Shown here: positions 41,093-52,000 of the stretch, in pieces
Layout: each line of letters opens with the position of its first letter
How positions within the stretch are numbered: position 1 is the first letter of the stretch
Source of the DNA: Prorocentrum cordatum
Taxonomy: Eukaryota > Sar > Dinophyceae > Prorocentrales > Prorocentraceae
Reading direction: 5' to 3'
DNA length: 64,000 bases
NCBI GenBank assembly: GCA_963575745.1
Contig: CAUYUJ010015760.1
Coordinates: 766,147 to 830,146, forward strand
Notes under the pieces: generated by a model
What the model was told of the DNA's origin: nothing
What the model saw: the letters and a program-made list of their open reading frames with translations, nothing else
Databases searched by the model: none
Translations under genes and position numbers: made by a program

Positions 41093-41366
41093 TTGGTGCT
41101 GCCGCACACTTTCACACTGCGCGAGGTCTCTCGCCCACCTTCTCGACAGGAAACCTAAATAACTCAGCGTGAACTGTTTTTTTATGTTAAAAAAGTCGTG
41201 CTCTCGTTTCATAGTTACCATAATCTGAAAACTAACCTGGCGCTGCGACATCGTGCTGCAGTTCCCACAACTCACTACGAAAGACGAGCCGCTGCTCTCG
41301 CCGCGATGCTGTGCTAGAGCGTTGGCAGTAGCTGGATCACCGTGGATTCAAGCCACGTGCGCTCCT

Positions 41367-41625
41367 CCTCCTGCTCCGTCCTTCCCTCCCTCCATCCATC
41401 CTCCTCCTTCTCCTTTTTCTTCTCCTCCTCCTTCTCCTCCTCCTCCTCCTCCTCCCTCTCCTCCTCCTCCTCCTCCTCCCTCCTCCTCCTCCTCCTCCTC
41501 CTCCTCCTCCTCCTCCTCCTCCTCTCCCTCCTCCTCTTCCGTCTCCTCCTTGTACCTCCCTTCCTCCTCCTCCTCCTTCTCCTCCTCTTTTTCCTCCCTC
41601 TTCTCCCACTCCTCCAACCTGCTGG
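41367..41625. repeat. Long (TCC)n tract
   Basis: About 250 bp of TCC/TTC with few interruptions, starting about 275 bp after the stop of element B. Confidence 0.95.
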
Positions 41626-41831
41626 TGCCGGCGTCCCCCACCCAAGCTTCTGATGACGATCCTGCGGGAATACGCACGCGCGTTCGAAGGTGCCGTGTCT
41701 TCTCCGCGAGGTCCCCAGGTCCCGCTAGGATTTTTTGGACGGTTCTGGCCCACCGCGTTTCCGCGCAATAAGCTATCGACTCCCCAGCCCCCAAGTTTTG
41801 ATTTTTCTCCCTGCCCCCCGCCCCGCGGGGC

Positions 41832-41912
41832 GCAGCGACACGGCATCCGCTCGCAAGGAGTGGCGTGCCGCGGGTGCCGCCGTGGCGACACGCTAACCAA
41901 AAAGATTCCCGA
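41832..41912. repeat. Dispersed repeat, copy 2 (partner 9189-9262)
   Basis: CATCCGCTCGCAAGGAGTGG, CGTGCCGCGGGTGCCGCC and GCGACACGCTAACCAAA correspond block by block to 9189-9262. Confidence 0.65.
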
Positions 41913-42290
41913 CAGAACAAAAAACCACAACCACAACTAAGAGGATGTTTCGGGAGAGCCACTCGGGGGATTATCCACTGACCCCGACATGAGCGCGTTG
42001 GTTGTGGTTGTGGTTGTGGTCGATTTGGCCGTGCTGGGACGCCACATCGACCACATCGACCACATGTTTTTTCTCCTTTTTGTCCTCTTCTCTTCTCCGC
42101 TTTTGCCTTTCATGCTGTATGCTCGCGATTTAGATGCACGCGCCCGCTGGTGTTCAATAACTATGAGGTAGCTGTTCTATATGGCTTTCAGGATCCGCGG
42201 GAAACGGTGCTCTGGCGTCGCCTGGGACGCGGAAAAGGAGACACATTTTCTGCAGGCCCACGGACACCTGGGCCTCGCCTTCACATTAAC

Positions 42291-42388
42291 TTGAGTTTGA
42301 AGTTCCGCTGGACGCGAGGAAGCTTCGCTCCATGTTCTATCCCCTCACTTTAGCTTGAGCTTGAAGTTCCGCTGGACGCGAGGAAGTT
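42291..42388. repeat. Two-copy direct repeat, 64-bp offset
   Basis: TTGAGTTTGAAGTTCCGCTG plus GACGCGAGGAAG occurs at 42291 and 42355 with one change. Confidence 0.85.
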
Positions 42389-42399
42389 TCCAGTACGAA

Positions 42400-43120
42400 G
42401 CTGGTTTCGGTGTTCCGCGTTTGGCATGTCCTCGATGTGGTTGTGGTCGCTTGCAGTCCCCGTGCGACCGTTGTTCCTGGCGGTCGCATGGCCGCCGACC
42501 ATGGCCACATCCGTTTGACGGGCACGCCGATCACGCCCTCGGAGGCAGGCCGACGGGCGCGTTCCCCCACGGCTGTGGTGCCGTCGGGTGGGAAGCCGCT
42601 TGCCTATGGTTTTCGGAGAAAGTTTTTTAGAAGACTTCTCAGAGGGCGTGAGAGTAAGAGTAGGACCGATACCGGTACCTTTGCCTCGTTGTCCCTTTTT
42701 GGGACCTCCTGGGAGGCCCCCGTCGCCACCGATTCGCTTCGAAATTCTGGTCAGAACGCATCCCAGGAGAGGTCCAGGGAGTAGCGGTATCGACACCTTG
42801 TGGTATCCCCAGTGGCTGACGTATGGCCTCGGAGAAGGTTGGTTAGACAATTTTCAGAGGGCGCGAGAGGGCTTCTTAGGAGCCCCGCAGCCTACATTCA
42901 GCATAATACAACCAACCACTAATCCGACAACACACACTACAATTGTGGCCTAACTGAGGTCCCCAATGTTTAGGGATATCCCGAAGCACATGGGTGATTT
43001 CGCTTGATACATCTGCAACAAGACCCCTGTCCCTACGTAATGCTTTCTGGTTCTCCTAACTTAGGTATCTTCTCGAAGGGTTAAGGGTCCTCCTATTGCT
43101 TGTTATGAGAAAGCCGGCCC
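42400..43120. other. No gene seen
   Basis: Overlapping frames of 70-165 codons without domains. A loose repeat (TCGGAGAA..GTT...TTTTCAGAGGGCG) is visible near 42615-42650 and 42830-42865. Confidence 0.4.
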
Positions 43121-43127
43121 CCTCTAC

Positions 43128-43275
43128 CCAGACCCCTGGCGTCATGATTTCTCGTATCGTCGGCTCCGAAGGGTCTCGGCCCATTTCCCAGGCCCGAGGA
43201 CTGGCAGGGTCCCCCAGAGGCTGAAATACAGAACAGCCATCCGTGGTGATTTGCGCATGACTCGAGGAGTTCTGG
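43128..43275 (-). mobile_element. MITE-like repeat (family M), reverse orientation
   Basis: Read on the minus strand it starts CCAGAACTCCTCGAGTCATG, passes AAATCACCACGGATGG, TTTCAGCCTCTGGGGGA and AATGGGCCGAGACC, and ends ATCATGACGCCAGGGGTCTG. Both inverted termini are present. It is about 148 bp, shorter than the other copies. Confidence 0.7.
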
Positions 43276-43279
43276 GCCC

Positions 43280-44190
43280 CTTCCCCCGGGCTCGCCGCCG
43301 AGATGCGGGCCCCCGCCCCTCCGGACGCACGGGCCAGCGGTGCTGCCGCACGCGCTTTGGGCCACACTCCGGCCTGTTGAGCGAACCAATGTTTGGAACT
43401 ATTCTTCTGGGGCGGGGGGTCGCGCGTCGCGCCCCCCGACCCACCCCTTCGAGCCCTCTTCAAGGCGCTCGGGCACGGCGCGCGGCCGACCTCACGCCCT
43501 CTGAGGCTCCGCGCCCCCGCGCACGACGCGGCGTCCTCGCCAGCGGTAGGCAGCCGCCTCCGCCGCCCGACCGCGCTGGATGAAGGGAGACAGGGGAGGC
43601 GAGAGGGATTAGGGGTCGGGCGGGAGCGAGAGGGAGGGGGAGCGGAAGAGGGTGTGCGCGTGTGGGGGGGATCACCGCGCAGCGGTAAAAGGCACTCCAC
43701 CACCCAAGCATGAGCTCGAGGCTCGGCTTCGAGGGGAAGGGGGAGGGGGGGGTCGACTGGGGGGGGGGCGGGGGGGGGGGGAGGGGGAGGAGGGGAGGGA
43801 GGCAGGGGGAGGGTGGGACGGGGGAGGGCGCAAAGGGAGCGGGCAGCGGGCCGGCCGACTTGTGGGGTGGGGCGCGCGCGCGCAGCCTGGAGCAAATCGA
43901 GCCTGGAGCAAATCGAACACATGCGCGGGCGTGCCCAGACGAAGCGCTGCCAGGGCCGGGGAAGCCCGGACGCCCCCCCCACACCGCACGACACGCTGGA
44001 CAGCGTCAGAGGGATGCGAAACCTCCTGCGCTGAATCTAGGGGCCCGGAGAGTTGCGACACCGCAGTGTCTGACAATTCTCAGGGCACTCTGTGGTCCCA
44101 AATTCCGACGGGCTCGAGCAGGTAGACGGAGGGAAGGAGGCGGAGGATAAGGATCAGGAGACTGCGACGAATGTGCGTTTGGCAGCACAC
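43280..44190. other. GC-rich stretch with poly-G tracts; no supported gene
   Basis: 43560-43870 is dominated by G-runs and GGGGAG words on the + strand. The long minus-strand frames (for example 43056-43994) are proline-rich shadows of this composition. Confidence 0.5.
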
Positions 44191-44199
44191 AAGAGACTG

Positions 44200-45230
44200 A
44201 TGTCTTATTGGATCCGCGTGCGGCATCATTCCGCTGGGTCCCCCACGGAGCTGAAGACATACCACTACACGTCTGGCAATACCCTGGGGGGCGAGGTCTC
44301 GTCTGGGTCCGCGCATACGACACCACAGGACCCCCAGGTGCACAGGTCTGAGAGCGCTCAGCAGCGCATTTGGATCTGCGTGTGTCGCAACTCCGCCTGG
44401 CGCCTCAGCGCAGGAAAGCATGGCCAGAACCACGCTTGGCGCCAAGCTGGGGGGGGCGAGCTCTAGCTTGGGTCCGAGTATAGAGGGTCATTCTGCTGGA
44501 CCCCCCAGGGGGGCAGAATCAAACTGCGACAGATTAGCGCTTGGCAGTGCCAACGAGGGCCATGTCTCATTTGGGTCTGTGTGCGGCGCCCCTCTGGAGG
44601 GGCCCACATCGACAGGCAAGCGACGACTGTTGCAAGGATGGCAGCAAACATGGGGCGCGAAGCCTTGTGCGGATGCGCGTGCGGCACCTCTTCGTCAGTG
44701 CACCCCTCCCAAGAAACGCGGGATTGTGGCGCCAGTCTCCAGTTACGCGCATGGCACTTCCCAGGGGCCCGTGGTCTCCCTTGGATCTGAATACGGCACC
44801 ACTCCGCTGAGCCCCAGGGGTGCAGGAACGTGGCGACAGTCACGCGCTGGTCTCGTTTGGACCTGCGAGTAACACTGCTCCGCTGGAGCCTCCAGGGGCG
44901 CAAGACCGTGGCGACAGCTGTGGGCTTGGCAGCGCTCAGGGGGCGCGAGCTTTGATCCGGATCCGCACGCGATGCCCCTACGCTGACCCCCCGAGGAGGC
45001 GCAAGGAATTGGCGGAGAATCGCGCATCTAGCAACTCCTAAAGGCGCAGAATCTCCTCTGGATCCGCGCCCAGGTGCGCTCCGCTGGAGCTCCCAGAACA
45101 GAGGCGCTGGAAAGTGGCGATGGTCTCGCGCTTGGCACCACCCAGCGGGCCTCCTAGCGGAACCCCCAGGGGCGCAGGAAAGCCGGGGCAGCTGTACGTT
45201 TGGCCTCACTTGGGCGGGGGCCAGGTCCAG
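44200..45230 (+). repeat. Degenerate tandem array, about 110-130-bp units
   Basis: Recurring order of words: GCGAGCTCT..TTTGGGTCCG, then GCGGCACC..TCCGCTGGA, then CCCCCAGGGGCGCAGGA, then GTGGCGACAG and GCGCTTGGCA. I count about eight to ten units with heavy divergence (near 44215, 44290, 44470, 44565, 44660, 44780, 44870, 44960, 45070 and 45140). Neither strand holds a continuous frame across the array; the minus-strand 278-codon frame (44463-45299) reads through the repeats and is probably a by-product. Confidence 0.75.
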
Positions 45231-45753
45231 GCCGTGCCCGTGCAAAGAGAATCTCCCAGGGAGGCAGAAAAGATGCGACAGTTGCCCGCGAGGCACCACA
45301 GGGGGATCCGAGGCGCCAGGACAAACCAGGAGTAGGCAGACAGAGGCGGGAGGAGCGGTGAGGAAGCCAGGATCAGCAGTGCTCTATTTGGGCCCGAGGC
45401 CCCAACTACAAGGAGCGGTTGGGAAGGAGAAGCGATGCGAGGCAGGAGGCGGGATGTGAGCAGCAGGCCAGCTTCTGCGGCGGCGCACGGGCGCCTCCCA
45501 TACCATGTTGCTGGTTCTTGCGAATCGACGGCAATCGTCGCTAAGTTGACGCTAGTCGACACACAAGGCTCCCATGATTTGCTACCGAACGCACGGATGG
45601 TTGGGGAAACATCCTCTCTCTTCTCCTCGATTTCCTCCGACTTCGGGCATGGCTCCCCAGAGTCGGAGAGCTTTTCGCCCCCCTTGTCTGCATCTTGCGA
45701 GGACCTCAGGCCCCTACCCCCATTCGCCATCGCCTCCCCTGTCCGCCTCCGAC

Positions 45754-45935
45754 CCAGACATCAAGTCATGCAAAGGGCACGACGGAAGGTGTTTCTGTAA
45801 TTTCAGGCTCTGGGGGAGCCCTTTATTGAGATTCGGGACCGTCAGAAACGCCTCAGCATGAGAAGCCCGTCCCAGGGAACTGGCCGAAATTTCTGGGGTC
45901 GAAGTTATGACCAAATCATGACGTCGTGGGTCTGG
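45754..45935 (+). mobile_element. MITE-like repeat (family M)
   Basis: Starts CCAGACATCAAGTCATG, then GCACGACGGAAGG, AATTTCAGGCTCTGGGGGAG and GATTCGGGACCGTC. It ends AAATCATGACGTCGTGGGTC then TGG. About 182 bp with recognisable inverted ends. Confidence 0.7.
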
Positions 45936-45989
45936 GGTCTCCTCCATCTCCTCCTCTTCCTCCAGTCGGCGTTGGAGGCTCAGGCACTT

Positions 45990-47020
45990 GGAGCCCCGAC
46001 GGAGGGATGATTACCACTGAAACTCACTCACACGACTACCGCCCCACACTTTCGCGGGCCAGAGACGAAGCGGGGGGGCATGAGGGACGGATGGCGATCG
46101 CATTGTTCTCGATATGTGCATTGATGAAATTGGTATTTTACAACCTGCTGGCGGCGAATACCACGGACCGACTGGGAGAGATTAGCAGTGCACTTCGGGA
46201 ATGGGGTGTGATTGTGCTGACAGGGACGCATCAGTGGGCAGGGCCAGAAACGATGAAGAGGCCAAATCGTAGAGACCATGTGGCACTGCAGTTTGGGGCA
46301 AGGAAAGGGAAACGGGTTAGTAAGGCATTCGGTAGGGCGTTCATGGTGTCCCACGGGATGATGAAGGGCAAGGCGCTCCACGCGCATTATACCCCTCCGG
46401 CTCAACTACAAGGGAGAGCGGCTGGGGTGAGATTGCGTACAAAGGCGTACGATGTCACACTATGTTTGACGTATCTGCCACCAAAGAAATGATACATCAA
46501 TCACGGGGCGATTTCCCAGAAAATCATGAAGTGGGTGGAGGAGAAGCATGACGAGACAAGCGGCCGATATACTACTATTGTGTGTGAGGGGTGACATCAA
46601 CTTCCAACTTGGACTGCACAGGGCGGAAAACAGGGACCTGGTGGTAAGCAGGCATTATTCGGGCAAACATGCAGCATCGCTGGGGCCAGCGGCAAAAGAG
46701 GTGGATAACGACAGCGGTCCAGTAGTCACGACGTTTTATGAGAGTGGGTCAATTTACTACTGCGTTAGAAACGATGAGGTACGGACGAGCAAGATCGACC
46801 ACATTGCGGTACCGACAGGGGTCCTACCGCTCGCGCGAAGGTGCGCAGCCTTGAGAGGTGTGGCCAATCAGCTTCAAATAGTCAAAGCGAGAGGGCACCG
46901 AAACCACATCCCATTGGCCTTGACATGGGATTGGAACACCACCTTCACTTCACGAGCAGGCACAGGCAGCAGAGGGCAGACAAATACGTTGACCACAACA
47001 AGCGGATTGCGTGTTTGAGC
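45990..47020 (+). pseudogene. Third non-LTR lineage: endonuclease, frameshifted
   Basis: The frame 45926-46492 holds the N-part from about 46130: LVFYNLLAANTTDRLGEISS, VIVLTGTHQWAG (the metal-binding Glu position is Gly here) and YDVTLCLTYLPPK, then TGA at 46490. The same frame would continue KIMKWVEEKHDE. The C-part is in the frame 46548-47018: CVRGDINFQLG (GDxN motif, about 46590), TSKIDHIAV (about 46788) and RNHIPLALTWDW (about 46902), corresponding to the S-DH and DH-P motifs with Asp changed to Asn in the last. The stop, the shift and the altered residues point to a pseudogene. Confidence 0.7.
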
Positions 47021-50000
47021 ACAGGGCGTCAGCGAGCATAATTTCTGGGAGCATTCGACCGCGACCTGAAGGCAGCGGCAGACCGGCAGCCAGGAGGAGC
47101 GCTAGCGGGGATATCTCGGAACGCGATCCAAGCAGGCTCAGCGCCGCTTCCAGGATATGCACTTGCGGGGATATCTCGAAGTTCGGACCCTGGCGAGCGA
47201 ACCGCAGAGGAATAATGGAGGGGACTTCAAGATCGACCTACAGCAGACCCGAAGTGGAAGAGATGGAGTGAGGCGGAGAGGAAGCCGATGAAAGGGATCT
47301 TCCCAGTCAAGAAGAAGCAGGAGGACCGCGGAGTGGCAGCCTTCCAGCTATGGCGGCGATCCCCATTGGCGGAACGGATGCAGTTCAAAGTGGGCATGGT
47401 AGAATCAGAGACGAAAGAGAGGCTGGACGATATCAAAGAGGAGTTAGCGCAGATGCAGAACGCGCTTCGGAAGCATATGGGAGCTGCGAAAAAAGATTGG
47501 CCGAGGAGATCTGGCGGGCGGGCGGGAACAACAATTTTGGCGATATGCATGGACAGCGCATTGAATGCCAGAGAAAATGGAGAGGTCCAAAGAAGAGGTG
47601 CTACCTTTCAGCGCGCTCTTGGTGGGGTGCAGAGGAGTGGCTAAGAGCACTGGGGGGTGCGCCCCCGTGGCGGGGGCTCGGCAGCGGCGCCGCTGGACTT
47701 AGAGGAGCGCGAGCAGGAGCACGACGAGATGATCGCCGAGAAGATGCCACTACCACTGGATGGAGATTTGAGAGCGCTGGTGGAGAGGGACAAAAGGGAC
47801 TTGCTAAAGTACGACAAGAAAGCGGCTAAAAGGAGGCCGTTTTCTCAATGGGGCGCCCCAGCGGAATTCGCATGGATGATATTGGAGGTCAACCTGGAGG
47901 GCCCTGTGCAACTGAGCAGGATTCTTGAGGAGCAGAGGATTCGAGCAGTGGAGCTTTGCGAGGACGAGAGGGATCGGACCAAGTATAGCTCACTGCGCGA
48001 GTGCGAAGTAGGCAGAGCGGCACTGCAGCGGATGAGCTGGAGGGCCGGCAATGCGCTGGGTCGGGCAGAACAGACTGATGATGGGGAGGCGCTGCGAGCG
48101 CGCGAGAGACAAGCGCGCCGCCTGGGGAGGCATGGGGAGGCTGGGCCGGGGTCGACAGCGATGGGGGCTAACGACAGTCTGGCGCGCAGGAACAAGCTGG
48201 AGGACACCCTCATAAAGTGTCGCCATTCCCAAGCTACCCCATCGGATTGGCACAGTTCGATTCCTAGTGCAGCAGAGAAAGGCAATCGCCAACTAGGCAT
48301 TGGGGGGGCAAGAGAGCCACGCGTGCGCAGTGCTCAATGGGAACTTGCACGAGGGGATACGCTACAGAGGACAAACACCAGAACGTCCTTGCTGGGCACC
48401 AGGCGGGCTTCGGAACAGGTCAAGGGATAATGCGGTTGCCTGCGTTGAAGCTGCGCGATGGAGAGCGAGGCAGGCAGGCGTGAACACCGTCGTCAGCAAG
48501 TGCGACAGCACCAACGAAGCGCGACCTCCTGCTGGCATCAGTCTTTGCTGCGTCGAAGGGGGGAGGGGGGGGGGGGGCCTGCCCTTTGCAGCCGCGGCGA
48601 TGCATTCCAGTTCGACGAGCATGGAATGCGCCGACGACTCGGCCCACGCGCTGACCGCGCAGGGGGCGCAGATGGGATTTGCCCTGCGCCCGCGGCACTT
48701 CAATGATACAATCTCTATGTGGGGCAAGTGCACCAGGAAGAATGAGAGTAGGACGAGACGCAGACTGCGCACGACACGATGCGCCCTACAACAGATAAGG
48801 AGCGCGATCTCTCGCTCAACACGTTCATGGACGACATCGCCAAGATCCACGCAGCGTCGTCGATGGGCCCGCCCCCCCAGACGCAGAAGCAGACTGGAGT
48901 TAGCGAGGAGATCTCGGAGCGCCAGCCAGCTGTCGGCGAAAGTAAGGGCATCTCGGCTCGTCGGGAAGCACCGGCTGGGAGGGGGGGGGGGCCCTGTCTC
49001 AGACGAGCAGAATCGCGAAGCAGATCAACGCCGCCACGGAGCCTCTGGAGCGAAAGTTGGCCAGTGGAAGATGGAGCCTCAACCCAGCCAAGACCAAGCA
49101 TCTGGTTATCTTCGGGGCCCTGGGCGCGACGGGATCACGCGACATTTTCAGTGGGGAGGGCGGCTCGAAGGCGCGCCAGCGAAGGAAATGCGAGCGCTGG
49201 CCCCGACTTGCCAGGATACCACAGCTATGCAGGATAAATCAGGAGGAGGTGCGAGGCCATGCGGACAACCCACAGGCAATGCGGTTGCGCCTGGTCTTCG
49301 GACAAACTAAAAAACAGGGGCCTGGAATATTGCATCAGGGGCGGGCCTAGAGCGGGCCGTTGGCATGTGTACTTGGAGGCCGCCACTTCGACGCGCTAAA
49401 CCGCGCCATGGCAATGCTTTTGAGAAAAATGGCAGGGGGCACGATGAGCTGGACTCAAGAGGATGGACCGTCCAGATGCTACTCCAACAAGGAGGTCTTC
49501 AAAAGGCGGAGAACGCCGCGCTGCGCTACTGCTTTGCGGATCCGCAGGCTACGATGGCACTAGGCATGGGCACGGCACCCAGATGACTTTGGCAGTGCGC
49601 TGGCAGCAATATTCAGAACATCGAAGCTGTACCGTCTTTGCGGAACCAGGAGCCTGGCTACTGGAAGAGCATGCGTGGCGCCTGCACCGTGGGCGAAGCA
49701 GGGGGTCGAGGACTTTCAAGCGCCGGCTGGGATCAGCGAAGACGTGGCATGCTGGCACCCGCAGGGGCACTCAGGCATCAACCATGTTCCAAGCTGGCAC
49801 AAGGGATTGGGAGGCTTGGAGCCCGAGCATACTACGACGCGCAGGGCGGGCATGGGACGCCAGGCTACCAGACGTACAATGCGAGGACGATCTCTCTACC
49901 CCTTACTGGTGCGACTGGCAGATGGGCGCTGAGGGGCAGGCGCGCGGGGCACAATCTAAAGCGGCGGCGGCGCTGGCAGCGCGCAGGAGAGCGGCGCGCA

Positions 50001-50160
50001 ACTGCCGATCGCTGATCCCCAGCCTAGCTGTGACCAAACAGCGCACGCGATGCTCGAGCTCGCTCGCCACGAAAATGCGATTGACCAGGTCATAGAGGCC
50101 ACGGAGAGCCACGGTGCATGCTATAAAACACAAATGTTGCTGGCGCCAACCAGTGCAGGA
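47020..50160 (+). pseudogene. Third non-LTR lineage: RT with FMDD motif, multiply frameshifted
   Basis: The linker includes LAEEIWRAGGNNNF and GPKKRCYLSA (about 47490-47610) and a charged helical frame (47657-48430). RT fragments: SAAEKGNRQLG (about 48270), then DNAVACVEAARWRARQAGVN, then motif A SKCDSTNEA (Asp codon 48504), TAQGAQMGFALRPRHFNDTI (about 48654), LSLNTFMDDIAKIHA (Asp codons 48830 and 48833), SLNPAKTKHLVIFG (about 49078) and GGTMSWTQ...SNKEVF (about 49434-49500). Each lies in a different frame or is separated by stops. The palm wording (YD-TNAF type motif A, QGAQMGF, FMDD) sets this lineage apart from the other two. Confidence 0.65.
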
Positions 50161-52000
50161 GCCCTCTTCCCTCGGCTGCTCCCTCTGCGGCCACCGGGCA
50201 CAGTCTCCGGGGGAGTTTCAGATGTGCGCCCGCCGCCGCCGCCCGGGCCCCGCGGCGCGCTGCCCCCAGAAGATGGCGAGCGTTTCCTGGCGATGACCCC
50301 CTCCCTCCCGAATGAGGGGCCGACGCGGGGATTGAGGGGGGGGGAGAGGGGGGGGGGGGGGGGGCGAGGCGCCGCAAGGGCGGCAAGGGGGGGGGGGCAT
50401 GCAAGGGCCATCGGGCGATGGGCGCGGCCAGCGCCGAGGCAGCAGGAGGCGCACCCTCGGCCGCGGCAGCGGCAGCGGGAGGGGGGGGCAAGGGCGAGGG
50501 GGGGGGGGGGGCGCGGGCCCCCCCTCCCCCGCCAGGAACCCCAAGCAACGGAAGACTACGAGGAGCTCGACCTCAGAGGATGCATCGGCGGACTTCAGCG
50601 CCCGGCCCCGCGCTCAGCGGCAGAGATGAGAGAGATGGGCCACTTGGCCGCGGACTTCTACCTCGTGCCAGTCAGCGATTTGGCGTTTCGGTTTCGATGG
50701 CAGCGGGCCGCTGCGACGGGAACCCAGTCAGAGAGATGGGCAAGGGGCACCTGCTCGGGCCACCAGGGACCCACGTAGGACTGGCGCTCATGGGTGGCAT
50801 CCAAGAGACAGCGACGGAATGGCAGACAGACGGTGCCACATCAGTGGCAGCATCGATGGGCTGGGCGATGGGCGCGCTGAACGAATTACTGGTGCTGGTG
50901 GGGGGGCAACAACGCCGACAGCCAAGCCAGGGTCACCGAGACGATCAGCCGCGCAAGGTCAGCGAGAGCTACAAGGCCCGCAACAGCAAGACCAGGAACC
51001 CGAACGAGGACGAGCAGCAGTTCTGCGAGGAGGGCACGGGCAATATTCAGATTTGCATCCCCCCCCCCCCCCCCCCCAATTTCCGAGCGGCGCCCCCGAA
51101 GGACACGAGCGAGGAGACCACGGCGAAGCTGGGCAAGTTCTCGGGCCAGAGCCTGAAGAAAGCAGCGGGGATGCTGATCGCGCGCGTGGGCGGCAAGAAG
51201 TCCAGTCGGCGGCGCCCAAGACGGCGTTGGAGAGGGTGGCGGAACGAGAAGTCCAGGGCCGGGGTCGCTGAGAGAGGAGGGGGCGGTTGCATTGGTGGGG
51301 GTATCTCGGAGCGCAAAAACCCCGGGGTAGATTGCCGGGCCGCGGCCGACGCGGACGAGCACTTGCACGGCCACTTCTCCGAAGGCATCAGCTTTGAGTT
51401 CAGTGGACGCCGCCCCTTGAGAGGCCCCCCCCCCAGGACAGATGAGCTTAGCAGGGGTGTCCAACAACAAAGAAGCGAAACGGCATCTTTCAGACGAGGA
51501 CACGATAGCGGAGGCAAACAGCAAGGATGTTGAGCGCCTCACCAAGCTCAGACCCACGTCCCCAAATGGCAAGGTATACCCCATGGCCGTCAAGTGTCGA
51601 GCTGAGCGGGGGGCGGAGTTGCAGAGAAACGCTTTGGGAAGAGGCCCCCCAGGCAGCTGGGATGATGTTTCCCAGGCAACAACCAGTTCTCCCGCCCCAG
51701 TCAGTAGCCTGCGTTTTCATTTGTGACGACACGACATTTTCCAATGTCTCCCTTGCCCCCCCCCCAAAAAAAGCTCCTTTACAGTTGCGGGGGTGCGGCG
51801 CGCCTGGGTGCGTTTACATATTTGGCAGGCATCAAATGCACAATGTAGCGATGAGTCACGGTCAGCGGGGCGGTGGGCGCGGTTAAAGAGTGGGCCCCGA
51901 TTCCAGCGTATTTTGAGTTATCCTTGGGGGCCACTGGACACAGCCCATCTGCCCCCATCGATCGCCATCGGCCCCCACGGCCCCTCCGCCTCAACACCGG
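50160..52000 (+). other. G-rich region and unrecognised frame (50418-51533)
   Basis: 50330-50530 is poly-G with R/G-rich frames. The frame 50418-51533 (371 codons) is open; its middle part (GHLLGPPGTHVGLALMGGIQ, then SESYKARNSKTRNPNEDEQQ) resembles C-terminal segments of dinoflagellate non-LTR proteins, but weakly. It may be the tail of the element upstream. A poly-C run at 51060-51077 interrupts it. Confidence 0.3.

Noticed and set aside
44463-45299. 278-codon minus-strand frame across the tandem array
   Set aside because: It follows the repeat units without a recognisable domain; periodic sequence without stops can produce such a frame.
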